Shown here one piece after another: positions 23,296 through 34,587 of a DNA stretch of 64,000 bases (within the stretch, counting starts at the first letter, position 1; every line of letters begins with the position of its first letter). Source of the stretch: Nyssa sinensis. Taxonomy: Eukaryota; Streptophyta; Magnoliopsida; Cornales; Nyssaceae. The stretch covers positions 6,469,089 to 6,533,088 of the forward strand of contig CM018048.1 of the NCBI GenBank assembly GCA_008638375.1, written 5' to 3'. Position numbers and translations under genes: made by a program. The notes under the pieces are model-generated. The model was given only the letters and a program-made list of their open reading frames with translations. It was not told the origin of the DNA and made no database searches.

Positions 23296-23959
23296 GGCCT
23301 TCGAAGCCCAAGAGCCACCCAGATGAACCGTTGCAACGGTTAGGCGAAGAGTTAGCTTCAAAATCCCAAACGACGGTGTTGCAATAAATGAGGCATTAAA
23401 CCACCTTCTCGGAAGAAGCAAAAGGCAAAGCCACAAACGCAATGTATAGATTATTTAGTCTTGTCCACGTATATGTTGACGTGACAGTTTCTCCAGGTTA
23501 TTAACGCTTAATGGGCCACGTATACAACAAAGGTCCATAAACTTTGATGTACCTTGACCCTTGCCTTAACAGATCTGGAGGCTGAAGTTCTGATCAACCA
23601 AACTACAATCATGAAATATCCACTTATTATTATAAGTCTCCGGGTTCAGAACAGTCAGCTTTGAAATATTTTCAAAAGAAGTCTTCAATTACTGACCTAG
23701 GGCAAGAAAAGCAGCTCGGAATACAACTACCTACAGAGGAAAATCTGGTCTGATATACACTAAACTCCAGAGCAGCACTACTTACAACAATTACCACCAT
23801 CAACCACGAGTTAAGGTACTACAGAGCAATATAACTCAAGACATGCACGAACATTACAGAGCAATATAACTAAAGAGACGAGCATCAAGCAAAAGACTAT
23901 TCCATTAACGAATGTATATCTCCAGTACATTGGAAGTTAAGAATAACAAAATGTACATC

Positions 23960-25872
23960 CTAAGCCTGATCAACAGGAACAGAATCAACGACCGGAGAAG
24001 GATCGGCAGGGGCAGCATCAACCATCTCAGTCGGTACGACCACTTCCGTAGGATCGGCAGGGAGCACATCAGCCACTTCACCCTGGATAACAACCTCTGA
24101 AGGTTCAGATCCAGGGGGCACAATTGAGGAGACATCAAGGTCAGGAAACTTGGCAAGGAGCCGGGAACGGAAGTTGTTGAACCCAAACGTAATCAAGCGA
24201 TGGGTCATTCCTTCCAGCTTCGACTTCATTTCCTCCTCATTATCCATCAATGCCTGCTCCACGGTGTCATCAAGCTGTTTACGGTACTAGTACTGCATGC
24301 CGTTCATCTCCGTCTGTAACCTCTTTGCCCGCTCGACGGCAAGGTTCTTCTCCGACTCCATCACGATCAAGGAGTTCTGACACTCCTTCAGCTTCTCTGC
24401 GGAGGCGTGAGCCTCCGACCGAGTAGTACCAAGCTGGAGCCCTAGATCGTCCAGATCGGCCCTGAGTTGGTCAAACTCCTCCGCAGGAGGAGAAACCTCC
24501 ACCAAAGCAGAAAGGGTGTGCAGGGTCTGCATAATACAAAGTAAACAGTTCAATACCAGCCTAAACACTTAGGGGGGAAAGGAAAATAAGAACCTGACGA
24601 ACTCACCTTGACCTGAAGAGCGGTTAGATCAGCAAGAAGCTTCCCCGATTTCTGAGGCTTAAGCTTAACTGAGCCTTTGGCCCAGAAGTCCCTCAGAATC
24701 CTCTTGGCCTCTTGATCAGCAGCGTCAGGAGCCACCGATGACGATGCCGCCTTACCCGCTCGTCGAGACGGGACTGGGGGGACCACCGAAATGGGGACAG
24801 GAGCCTCTTCCTCCCTCTCAGCAGGCTCAGGAGAGGACAAAACTAACCTCCGCTTCTTTTGAACGGGAGGGACCGCTAGAGAGGAAGCCTCCCCCGCCGC
24901 CACGGATGGTGATGGCCCGGTCTCCCACTGAGCCATCACATTATCAGCAATCTCCTCAACACTCCCCCTGGCGGCCATCAATCTATCAGGGTTAACAATG
25001 GAAGAATGGTCCCGACTGCTGGGCTTCAAGAGCTTCTTATATTGCTTCTGAATCGCAGGAGAGAAGTCTGGTCTCTTCCACGCACTCTTGACTACAAAAC
25101 AAGCACATAAATTGATTAGTTCAACAATTGGCGGACAAAACGAAATCAATACAGCGACGGGAAAGTTAAGCCTCACCCCTTGGCCCAGTGGTTCAAGGGA
25201 ATGCGGAGGGTTGACCTTCGAAGTTCTTGAATTCCCATCCTCCTTTAATGAAAAAGTACCACTTCTTCCAGGTCTTGTTGGAGGAGGGCACAGAAGTAAG
25301 GGGTCTGAACCCGCTATCAAAAGACATATAATAAAGGCCCTCCGCCTTTTGAAGTTTTAGATCCATATTGCTACGGATCAAGTCGAGGGACACCTCGATA
25401 TTATTCATATGCCCTAACACAATAAAGCTCAACAGGTGTCTCCAACTGTTAAGGTTCAAGTCTGCGGGGCAAAGGTTAAACCAACAAAAGAATTGTTTTA
25501 TTATATCAGGAAAGGGGAGTGTAAGACCCATTTCAAACTAGGCCAGATAGGCACAGATTTCCCCCTCTCTAACATCGCTTGGGCGATCCCGAGAATCTGG
25601 GACCCTGAAAGTAACATTTGTGGGAAGTTTGAACTTCGCCCATAACTCCTTCAACATGCTTTCAGTAATTACACTCTCACGTCCTCTCTGTAACCGGATC
25701 GACTAGAAGTCTCACCAGCCCTATTTGGGGGCTCATCGAATGCATCAACAATCCTAACCCCTGGACTAGAGGGGGGTTCTACCAATCTATTTTCATCAAT
25801 ATTCACTAACTACAGTTGAGGAACGGTCTCAGAAGGACTGCCCGCACCAGAGTGTGACTCAAAGCCAGACAT
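23960..25872 (-). pseudogene. Antisense ORF 1 of the Tat element: Transposase_28-like protein with coiled-coil tail
   Basis: It starts at ATG 25872 (MSGFESHSGAGSP), 183 bases after a TATATAAA. A central domain (about 25,650-25,230) reads ELWAKFKLPTNVTFRVPD, EICAYLA, MGLTLPFPDIIKQFF and NLCPADLNLNSWRHLLSFIV. This pattern matches the plant 'putative gypsy type transposon' family (Pfam Transposase_28), by my recognition. A likely intron ends at TTGTTTTGTAG before VKSAWKRPDF (about 25,095). The next exon is Pro/Ser/Ala-rich with KKRRL, probably nuclear. A second intron (24608-24535, GTGAGT to ATGCAG) leads to a heptad-rich coiled coil (EEFDQLRADLDDLGLQL). TAG codons at 24289-24287, after EMA-like residues at about 25,540, and near the N-terminus, plus phase shifts near 25,690 and 25,205, make it a pseudogene here. 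Confidence 0.7.
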
Positions 25873-26054
25873 GGCGAACAAGAGAAAGAAATGAAACAAA
25901 TGAGAAGGAACGTAGAAGGGGACTAAAAATCGAACCTGGGATCAAGAAAGGACTATGAACACCGGATATCCTTCAAACTTCAAAATATGTCAAATGGCGG
26001 TCAGGTACTGTAGAAGCGAATGCAGAAGAAAGGTATGAAAGACCTTTCCCTCTC

Positions 26055-26062
26055 TTTATATA
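26055..26062 (-). promoter_or_regulatory. TATA box of antisense unit 1
   Basis: The minus strand reads TATATAAA at 26062-26055, 183 bases before ATG 25872. Upstream are CAACCGTTG and GGTTTAATGCGTCATTTATTGC, matching the leader of antisense unit 2. The 3' LTR begins about 200 bases further on, so this promoter is internal to the element and faces away from that LTR. Confidence 0.6.
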
Positions 26063-26249
26063 CACATTCGAAATATGAAGCCTTCCAAGGCGAGCCGACA
26101 CAACGGTTGAAGATAATGATGGATTCTCAAGTATCGACTGCGCAATAAATGACGCATTAAACCGACGTCTCGAGAAACGGAGAAACAAAGCGTATGACTC
26201 TTCACAAGACCCATAACCCTAGTTAAGCCCTAGCTTCTAACTAGGGCTC

Positions 26250-26262
26250 GAGGGGGGGGGAG
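26250..26262 (+). other. Polypurine tract of the Tat element
   Basis: CGAGGGGGGGGGAG, a run of purines ending four bases before the 3' LTR. It is the expected primer site for plus-strand DNA synthesis. Confidence 0.75.
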
Positions 26263-26266
26263 TAGC

Positions 26267-26954
26267 TGATATACCACAAACAGACACACCAATCACCTTG
26301 AGACACGTGTGCATATGGAGTTAACAAATCTTGATCATACAGAGCAGCAACTAGCCTTCAGGGCATTCTCATATATATATATATATCATACAGAGCTGAT
26401 AATCTCGATCATACAGAGCAGTGACTAGCCTTCAGGGCATTCTCATATATATATCATTCAGAGCCGATAAACTCGGTCATACAGTGCAGGTGAAGCCTTC
26501 AAGGCATTCTCATGCACATCTCTCCCAGACCTTATGTCCTGGGCAATATTTAATCAGCACCTCATACGGCTCCGACCTTATGGTTTCCTTAACAACTGCC
26601 AAGCAGGGAATAATGAAACAGTATTCAACACAGAAACTACTATCTATGATTATCTCCATCTACGACTTAATACTCCACAAGGTAACTGCAATCTCCGATG
26701 ATCAAATCCCTATATTCATGGCATCGAATCCTAATTAACTTAGGAAGGCTACGACTTATAAATTAAACCCTAGAGGTACGCTTTATTTTTATGCTCATTC
26801 TTTGGCTTTCAATACAGTCTTTCAATTCTTTTTACTTACTTAAGCATCGGAGCGGCTACCGCCGGAGCCAATCTGGTGGACCTCTGATCGTCTTTCTGAG
26901 TGTTCTACAGGTCACGGAGCCCTCACTTATTGCGAGTCAAAAAGTGCAGCATCA
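26267..26954 (+). repeat. 3' LTR of the Tat element
   Basis: 688 bases, collinear with the 5' LTR. It has the same TGATATACC start, GCAGCATCA end and TATAAA (26757-26762). It is followed at once by the CTTAC duplication. AT tracts are shorter than in the 5' LTR. Confidence 0.95.
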
Positions 26955-26959
26955 CTTAC

Positions 26960-28172
26960 GTAAAATTATTTATTTTTTCCTCTTATTTTGCCTTTTCATC
27001 TTTTGAATTATTATTTTTTTCACCGAATTTGTAAACCAAATGGAATATGAATATGTAAGTATAGAAGTTTGGGATTAATCTAGTTGATCATCATGTCCTT
27101 TTTATTAGGGAGAGGTCATGAATTCAGGTCTCACTCCTTTCATTAGGAGAAAGTCGTGAGTTTAAATTTTACTCTCCTCATTAGAAGATGTAAGTATTAT
27201 TTTCATCTAATTATAGACTGGATTAATTTATTTTATCCAAGACTCATACCTGTTAAAATGTGTATTTTTCACTATTTAGTATTATCATTGTATTATTTAG
27301 TTGATTTGCATAGACGTGGAGAGGTTTGCTTGCAAATAAAAGAACTTCTTAGAATGTTCATATTTTTCGATATGTAAAATAAAACTTTTTTTTTTTTAAA
27401 TTATTCATCTTTACAAAATACATGGAATAAAATTTCCTTTCTTTTTTTCTAGTATTAAATAAAAAAATTATAAACACCAAGAAAATAATCCATGTGACCA
27501 ATGTTATTAAACTTGGCCGGGTTCGATGGGTCAACCAAGTAAACTGGAGGTCAAACTTATCCGATTTTATTATTGGACCACTTAAGAATGTGAGCGGATA
27601 AAAATAAAATATAAAATTGAAATAAAATTCTAAATTTAAAAATAGAATTAATTAGTAAAAAATCTCTCAAAATAAGTACTTACACGTTAAGTCGGAAAAG
27701 AAACATTTTATCCTCAAAAGTTTCTAAAATTTTAAATTATGTCAGCACAAGTCCAAAACTAATAAAGTGGTATAATCAGAGTTAAATCCTAGAGTAATGT
27801 TAAAAAAAATTAATTTTTAATTTATTGTTGTTTTAATCTTATTTACCATATTAAGGTAGTTTTGAAAATGTTTTTTCAAAAAACACTTTTTAAAGAATAA
27901 TTCGTCTTTTATGAAAATGATTTTAACTATCTTAAAGAATTAGATTTTGTATAAAAAACGTCTTTTCAAAAGACATTTTTAGCAAAAAAATCAATTTTTG
28001 AATAAATGATTTCTCAAAAAAAATACTAATCCAAAAAATAAATTAAAAACAATCCTATTTTAATAAAACAATTTAAAAACAATTGATAAAAAATTCGATA
28101 TAATCATTTTTTTTCTTAATAACAAATTTACTCCCACCAACCCTGCATCCCACCTTCTCTCACCTCAATTTC
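26960..28172. other. AT-rich intergenic sequence, no gene seen
   Basis: Long A/T tracts. The segment around 27,070-27,200 (GTCATGAATTCAGGTCTCACTC and similar) resembles 39,240-39,320, suggesting a dispersed repeat. No coding exon is supported. Confidence 0.55.
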
Positions 28173-28319
28173 ATGGCTTCTCCTCTCTTCTCTATCCGCT
28201 CTCAACTCTCTCTCCTCTCCTTATCTTCTTCTTCAATAACCATCAAATCCAACCCCACCACCACAATATCTCTCCCGCCTTCCACCAAAACCCTATTCTC
28301 AATTCCAATTAACTTGTAG
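28173..28319 (+). pseudogene. Short ORF resembling a plastid transit peptide; possible gene fragment
   Basis: ATG at 28173 opens a 48-codon frame beginning MASPLFSIRSQLSLLSLSSS and ending IPINL before TAG. It is rich in Ser/Thr, poor in acidic residues and looks like a chloroplast transit peptide. A further open frame at 28342-28581 (with STILDHYVWKNQPPQQDS) might be the rest of a broken gene. I do not recognise a family. It lies just left of the Copia 5' LTR, which may have split it. Confidence 0.3.
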
Positions 28320-28690
28320 ATATAAGCGTGTCGGTGACTCATTGTCGCTGTGCTGCCCCTTGTCATCGCTGCCCATCACTGTCGCTTCACAAGGCGCTCC
28401 ACAACTACACCACAAGACTTTCGGGGTTCCACCATCTCCGATTTCCACAATTCTTGATCATTACGTATGGAAGAACCAACCTCCTCAACAGGATTCAACC
28501 AATGTCTGCTTCAGAAAACAGAGGGGAATACACTCGATGGGTAGTATAGTCTTAAAAAGATGCATCTTCATGGTGATTTAAGGTTGTTGAAAGGAGATGG
28601 TTGATCTCCAAAACTTCTAACTGAATATAATTTGCTCGAGCTTCAAATATATTTTGTGATTACTCAACTTTAAATTGGATTTTCAGGATG

Positions 28691-29024
28691 TATTGGATAG
28701 TACTAAACTTGAAAATGCAGATCACATGCAGCTGCAGATCACCACTACTTTACCAAAGGGCCCTTGGCACATTTCAGATGAGAAGGGGTAGTCATGGTCT
28801 GCATTGTAATTTAATAGTCCGTTATTTTGTTGTTGAGTTATACAAAGATTAGTGGTAGAGTTAGTTATTCTTTTTTTTTTTTTTCCTTCAAGAATCATCT
28901 GTATAGAAATATATATATAGGCTATCTTTGTACTCTTTTTGATATACAAATAGAATATACTCAATTGAGGCAATTATCTCTTTTTCCCGAAGTTTCTCTA
29001 CTGCTCTGTTTTTCAATCATGATA
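28691..29024 (+). repeat. 5' LTR of the Copia element
   Basis: 334 bases, matching 33565-33899. It contains a T run and a TA microsatellite around 28,870-28,920. The PBS TGTTATCAGAGC follows directly (29025-29036), one base off the common TGGTATCAGAGC. Confidence 0.92.
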
Positions 29025-29049
29025 TGTTATCAGAGCAGTGAACCCATCC

Positions 29050-30182
29050 ATGGCTTCTGACGATTCTGCTGTTCACGATCCACCACCTCCTACTCCTCCA
29101 TCAAACCGATTTCTTAATTTCAATGACCCAACCAACCCTTTTCGACTTGACCATGGGGACAATCCTTCTGTTTCTCTCGTCCTCGACCTCCTCACCATCG
29201 ACAATTACACCACTTGGTCCCGTGCAACGCAACGTGCTTTTCGAGCCAAGAACAAATTAGGGTTCGTCAATGGTGAACTCACCAAACCCACAGTCCCATC
29301 TGATCCTTTATTTCAACCATGGGAACGTTGTAACGACATGGTTACTTCTTGGCTCCAAAACTCGATCTCTTCCTCCATCAAATCCATCATTGCGCTCGTC
29401 AATGATGCCTCTACTGTCTGGCTTGAACTACGAGAGTGTTTCACTCAACAAAATGGCTCTCGAATCTTTCACCTCAAGAAAACACTCGCTGGACTTCATC
29501 AAGATCAAGATCCAGTAAGCGTTTACTTTGGAAAATTGAAAGCTATTTGGGATGAACTCAACTTGTTCGACCCATTACTTGACTGTACTTGTGGTCAATT
29601 GAAAATCCTTTCGGATCGATATCATAGAGATTGCGTTATTCAATTTCTAATGGGCCTCAACGACTCATACACCAATTCTTGTGACCAGATTATGCTTCTT
29701 GATCCCCTTCTTTCTATTGGCAAAGTGTTTTCCCTAATCCAGCAGCAAGAACACCAACACATCATGCTCAACACCAACCCCTCCCCTGATTCCATGGCTC
29801 TTGCTGTCAAGAAGTTTTATCCCACCTCCAAACCACCTAACAAATCTGGCCAAACACAAAAACCCCGCCCCTATTGTACTCATTGCCATTTATCTGGTCA
29901 CACTCTTGAGACTTGCTTCAAAGCAGGCAACGGTGCGCCTCCCACTTGTACTCATTGCCACATGAGTGGCCATGTTGCTGAAAAGTGGGTTATCCCCCAG
30001 GGCACAAACTCTTCAACAAAGATAAATCTTCACCAGTGTTTGCAAACTCTGCTTCAGCTGAACCACATGAAGACTCTCCTGCCACGGTTGCCCTTACAAA
30101 GGACCAGTATCATCAACTCCTTAGTTTGTTGCAGCATCAAGAGCATCCGCTGATGCCTTCTTCCTCCACCAACTCATCATAG
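29050..30182 (+). CDS. Gag of the Copia element (frameshift near 29,983)
   Basis: The capsid/nucleocapsid precursor begins with MASDDSAVHDPPPP, 25 bases after the LTR. The first third has LDHGDNPSVSLVLDLL and YTTWSRATQRAFRAK, typical of the plant Copia gag N-terminus. FHLKKTLAGLHQDQDPVSVY and YFGKLKAIWDEL belong to the UBN2-type core (about residues 145-175). Two zinc knuckles follow: CTHCHLSGHTLETC is a complete CX2CX4HX4C. The second reads CTHCHMSGHVAEKW and loses its last Cys at a frameshift. The other phase then continues GYPPGHKLFNKDK to 30182, the usual sequence after this knuckle. The gag is otherwise well preserved. Confidence 0.88.
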
Positions 30183-30224
30183 ACAGTTTTTCATCCCCAT
30201 GCTAACTCTGCTACTGCCCCAACT

Positions 30225-31578
30225 ATGTTTGGTATTTTGGCTTCATACCCCTTATCATTGTCTGTTTCTTCTCAGCACTCACATACTCCTTGGATCATTG
30301 ATACGGGTGCTATAGACCGTATGGTCTATAACACCTCCCTTCTCACCATAATCACTCACAATGTCTCATACTCTGTCACAATGCCAATTAGAGCTAAAGC
30401 ACCCATCACTCATATAGGCACCGTTTATCTAGGACAACACATTTCTCTTCATCATGTTCTTTGTGTCCCCTCTTTTAATTCCAGCTAAAAGACTAACCAC
30501 CTCCCTTGCTTGTTGCATTCTTTTCTTTTCTAATTTTTGTTTTCTTCAGGACCTTTTGTCTTGGAAAACGATTGGGAAGGGTGAAGTGAGGCGAGGACTT
30601 TATCACCTGTTGCCTACTGCAGTGCCTTCCACAGCTCTTGTCGACTACCTTTCCACTCTCTCAATTCCACATAATTATTTCTCAGCTTTAATACTTACCA
30701 ACAAACAGATATCTGACACCTGGCATTATAGGCTAGGCCATACCTCTTATTCCAGAATTTCTTTAATCAAAGATCCTATTGTAACTTCTCAAATTTCTAA
30801 TACAAATGATGTTCCTTGTTGCATATGTCCACTGGCTAAACAACACCGATTGCCTTTTTCTATTAGTACACATTCCATTTCTCGTTTATTTGAAATTATT
30901 GCTTGTGATATATGGGGTCCATACTCAGTCACTGCCCATGATGGCTTAAAATATTTCTTATCTATTGTTGACCATTTCTCCCGCAACACATGGGTTTATC
31001 TTCTCAAAAATAAGTCCCAAACTCGATCATGCATTGAATCTTTTTGTAACCTTGTGGACACAATTTAATCTCAAAGTTCAAATATTAAGAAATGATAATG
31101 GCGTTGAATTCAATATGACCTCCTTTAATAAAAAGGCATCATCCATCAAACTAGTTGCACTAAAACACCCCAACAAAATGCCCTTGTGGAACGCAAACAT
31201 CAGCATTTGCTAAGCATGGCACGAGCTCTAAGATTTCAAGCTAGACTCCCATTAACATTTTTCAATGAATGTGTGTTAACTGCTGCCTATATCATCAATA
31301 AAATTCCCTCCCCCTTATTGCACAATAAAAGTCCATTAGAAATCCTTTTTCATAAACCTCCAACCTATTCCCATATGAGAACTTTCGGCTGCTTATGCTT
31401 TGCTTTAACCATTTCCAATGGCCGAACAAAATTCGATCCACGAGCTAGGCAAGCTCTTTTCATTGGCTACCCATTTGCTGTCAAAGGATACAAGCTCCTT
31501 GATATGCACACTCACACTGTTTTCATCTCCCAGAATGTCATTTTTCATGAAACAATTTTTCCCTTTCTTCATCAATAA
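30225..31578 (+). pseudogene. Protease and integrase region of the Copia pol
   Basis: 30225-30488 carries the protease motif WIIDTGAIDRMV, so the catalytic D-T-G is kept. A phase change near 30,480 leads to the integrase: WHYRLGHTSYSRISL and CCICPLAKQHRLPF form the HHCC zinc domain. CDIWGPYSVT gives the first catalytic Asp. Another shift near 31,065 continues into LRNDNGVEFN with the second Asp. From 31186 the third phase covers KFDPRARQALFIGY and FISQNVIFHETIFPF, the Copia integrase C-terminal segment. At least three phase changes show a pseudogene. Confidence 0.85.
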
Positions 31579-32037
31579 TTTCCTCCACATAATTTTCAGT
31601 CTCACTCCTCTCCCCTCCCCATTCCTCATCTTCCACCTGTCCAAACAGCTCCTTCACCTCCCCTCCCTATTCCAAATCCTCAACCAGTCCACACAGCTAC
31701 TTTACCTCCCATTTCCCCTTCAGCTTTACCCCAACCAGACAGCATTATAACCTCACCTAACCCTCATCCCTCTTCACCCTTTCCCCCACATACCTATTCC
31801 TCAACATCACCACAACTCCACAGCTCCACCAAAACTCGGACAACACCCTAGTATCTACAGGATTATCACTGTAATCAGACTCATTTCACCTCTTCACAAG
31901 CGTTGGACAAGATGTCTACAACAAGTCATGTTTTTCCTTTACACAACACATTTTCATATCCTCGTTTATCACCTGTTTTTCATGTCTTTTCCACTTCCAT
32001 CTCCTCCCATCTTGACCCATAAACTTACAAACAAGCT

Positions 32038-33560
32038 GTTAAGGACCCGAGATGGTGTGAGGCAATGCAGGCTGAACTGGAAGCTCTCGAGCTAAACAAC
32101 ACTTGGGTGTTGATTGAACTGCCTCAAGGGATCCAACCTATTGCTTGTAAATATGTTTACAAGACAAAATACCATTCGGATGGCACGATAGAAAGATTAA
32201 AAGCTAGGCTTGTTGCCAAAGGCTATACTCAGCAAGAAGGGGTCGATTATCACGAGACTTTTTCTCTAGTGGCCAAGATTGTCATCGTTCGATGTCTCTT
32301 AGCTATTGCATCCATTAAAGGCTGGCATTTGCAGCAATTCGATGTAAATAATGCTTTCATTCACGGGGATTTGGAAGAAGACATATATATGGTAAAACCC
32401 CCCGAATATACAAAAGGCAAACCTGGTCAGGTATGCAAACTCCTCAAAAGTTTATATGGACTCAAGAAAGCTTCACGTCAATGACATGCAAAATTTTCAA
32501 ATTCTCTCATTCACTATAGTTTTACACAGTCCACTTCCGATTATAGTTTATTGACCATGGTGACTAAAGATTCTTTTATAGCTTTGTTAGTGTACGTTGA
32601 TAACATTGTTGTTGCTTCCAACTCTATTGCTTGCATTGAGTCTCTCAAGCACTTTCTGAACACTTGCTTCAAACTTAACGATTTGGGTCCACTTCGATAT
32701 TTTCTCGGCATTGAGGTAGCAAGATCTACCAAAGGAATTCATTTGTGTCAGCGAAAATACACTTTGGGTATACTCTCCGACTCTGGTACTCTTGGATCCA
32801 AACCTGCCAAACTCCTTATGGATCAAAATCTCAAGCTGCGTAAAGACTTCGACACTCCACTCCAAGATCCTAGCTCTTTCAGGAGACTCATTGGCAGGCT
32901 TCTCTACTTGACTATCACTAGGCCAGATATCAGTTATTTCATCCAACTTCTCAGCTAGTTCATGTCTCGGCCAAGTGATAATCACCTCCAAGCCGCACAC
33001 AAGATTTTAAAGTATCTCAAAAGAAACCCAGGTCAGGGTCTTCTGCTCTCGGCTGACTCCCCCCTTCAGTTGCATGGTTATTGTGATTCCGACTGGGCTT
33101 CATGCCCTGATACCCGAAAATCAACCACTAGTTTTTGCATCTTCCTTGGACAATCCCTTGTCTCTTGGAAATCCAAAAAGCAGTCCGTTGTATCTCGTTC
33201 TTCTGCCGAGGCTGAGTACCGTGCTATGGCAACCACTTGTTGCGAGTTTACATGGATTCGTCAAATATTTCATGACTTGCACATTCCATATCCTAATCCT
33301 GCCATTCTCCATTGTGACAATCAAGCAGCCTTACATATTGCTGCGAATCCCGTTTTCCACGAACGTACCAAATACATAAAGGTGGATTGTCACATCATTC
33401 GAAACAAAATTCAAGAGGGAAGCATTGCCACTTCCCATGTCCCTAGCCACTCCCAGTTAGCCGATATATTCACTAAAGCACTCTCTTCTATTGTGCTTAA
33501 TACTCTTTTTTCCAAGATAGGGATAGTTAATCTCTATTCTCCATCTTGCGCCGGGGGGGG
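32038..33560 (+). pseudogene. Reverse transcriptase and RNase H of the Copia pol
   Basis: 32065-32484 begins with [18 protein letters not shown] and has [20 protein letters not shown] and [12 protein letters not shown], the N-terminal half of RVT_2. A TGA at 32482-32484 breaks the frame. 32551-32958 resumes with the active site YVDNIVVAS; the expected second Asp is Asn (AAC at 32602-32604), which should kill polymerase activity. PLRYFLGIEVARS and RPDISYFIQLLS follow, then a TAG. 32962-33560 is RNase [44 protein letters not shown] and [11 protein letters not shown] are all recognisable. Confidence 0.9.
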
Positions 33561-33564
33561 GGGG

Positions 33565-33899
33565 TATTGGACAATACTAAACTTAAGAATGCAGATCACA
33601 TGCAGCTGCAAATCACTACTACTTTACCAAAGGGCCCTCGGCATATTTCAGATGAGAAGGGGTAGTCATGGTCTGCATTGTAATTTAATAGTCTGTTATT
33701 TTGTTGCTGAGTTGTACAAAGATTAGTGGTAGAGTTAGTTTTTTTTTTTTTTTCCCTTCGAGAATCATCTGTACAGAAGTATATATATATATATAGGCTA
33801 TCTTTGTTCTCTTTTTGATATACAAATAGAATATACTCAATTGAGGCAATTATCTCTTTTCCGGAAGCTTCTTTGCTGCTCTGTCTTTCAATCGTGAAA
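33565..33899 (+). repeat. 3' LTR of the Copia element
   Basis: 335 bases, preceded by a G run (PPT, 33553-33564) and followed by the GGATG duplication. Confidence 0.92.
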
Positions 33900-34587
33900 G
33901 GATGTACAGAAGATCACATTGAGAGCTCAAAACCCATGGTATGGCATTGAGAATGATGGAATGCATTAGGATCATCATATGAAAAGCATAAGCCTCAAGT
34001 TTTTAGGTTTAACTTACACATATTCCAACTTTAGTTTAATTATCAATAGAAAAAAGTGTTTGTGAGATTAAGCCATGAACTTTGGCTCCTACATTCTAAA
34101 CGAACTATTTCAAAGGAAAATGAGGTAATCATTGGATTAGGAGCCTCATGTGCATGATACATAAACCTCAAGTTTTGAAGTCTATGAGCCATTTATTCTA
34201 GTTCTAATGAGTTATTGGTAGAAAAAAACTGTCTGGGAGGTAAAGCCATGAGCTTTCCTGAAGCACGAAAAAGATTATCTACCTATATGTGTGTATGTGA
34301 TTTTCCTTGGTTGTGATAGTTTTGGTGGATTAATTCTCTTGTTATTTCATTTATTGTTGCTATTCAACTTTCTTTATATGTATATAGTCCTTGATTTCTC
34401 AATTTACATCTAAAGTTTCTATTTTTTCTAGGCATTCAGCTTTTCCTTACTGAGATCTGACTGGATGTTCTACTTGTGCATATTGATGTTTATTTTTTTT
34501 TCATATTTCATGCAAACAAGCTTCCCATTCCGATCTTTTGATTGATATGAATTCATCCATTTTGTCTATACAATATATGTTTTTTAT

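Larger units (their letters stand above)
11776..26954 (+). mobile_element. Complete Ty3/Gypsy LTR retrotransposon, Tat (Retand-like) lineage, 15.2 kb
   Basis: Two LTRs (11776-12495 and 26267-26954) bound the element. A perfect 5-bp target duplication, CTTAC, lies at 11771-11775 and 26955-26959. The LTRs start TGATATACC and end GCAGCATCA. Internal order is PBS, gag, protease, RT, gypsy RNase H, archaeal-type RNase H, integrase, 61-bp tandem array, antisense ORFs, polypurine tract, 3' LTR. The second RNase H and the antisense coding 3' region are hallmarks of the Tat clade. Gag-pol is one frame interrupted by several stops and at least one frameshift, so this copy is not autonomous. By my count about 16 of 495 aligned LTR bases differ, mostly transitions, so insertion is fairly recent. 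A 3.2-kb solo LTR is nested at 19703-22947. Confidence 0.95.
28691..33899 (+). mobile_element. Ty1/Copia LTR retrotransposon, 5.2 kb, decayed
   Basis: LTRs lie at 28691-29024 and 33565-33899, with GGATG target duplications at 28686-28690 and 33900-33904. The LTRs start TATTGGA and end TGATA (5') or TGAAA (3'), not TG...CA. A tRNA-iMet-type PBS (TGTTATCAGAGC) starts at 29025 and a 12-base G run precedes the 3' LTR. Domain order is gag, protease, integrase, RT, RNase H, as in Copia. Several frameshifts and stops, and a changed RT active site, make it non-autonomous. The two LTRs differ at roughly 20 positions, so it is older than the Tat element. Confidence 0.95.

Noticed and set aside
22822..23442. 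The longer frame starting at 23,442 as the true start of antisense ORF 2
   Set aside because: It would begin upstream of the TATA box at 23,295; ATG 23,190 downstream of the TATA box is more likely.
28342..28581. Frames next to the transit-peptide-like ORF as a real plastid protein gene
   Set aside because: Phase breaks and no recognisable mature domain; kept only as a weak fragment call.
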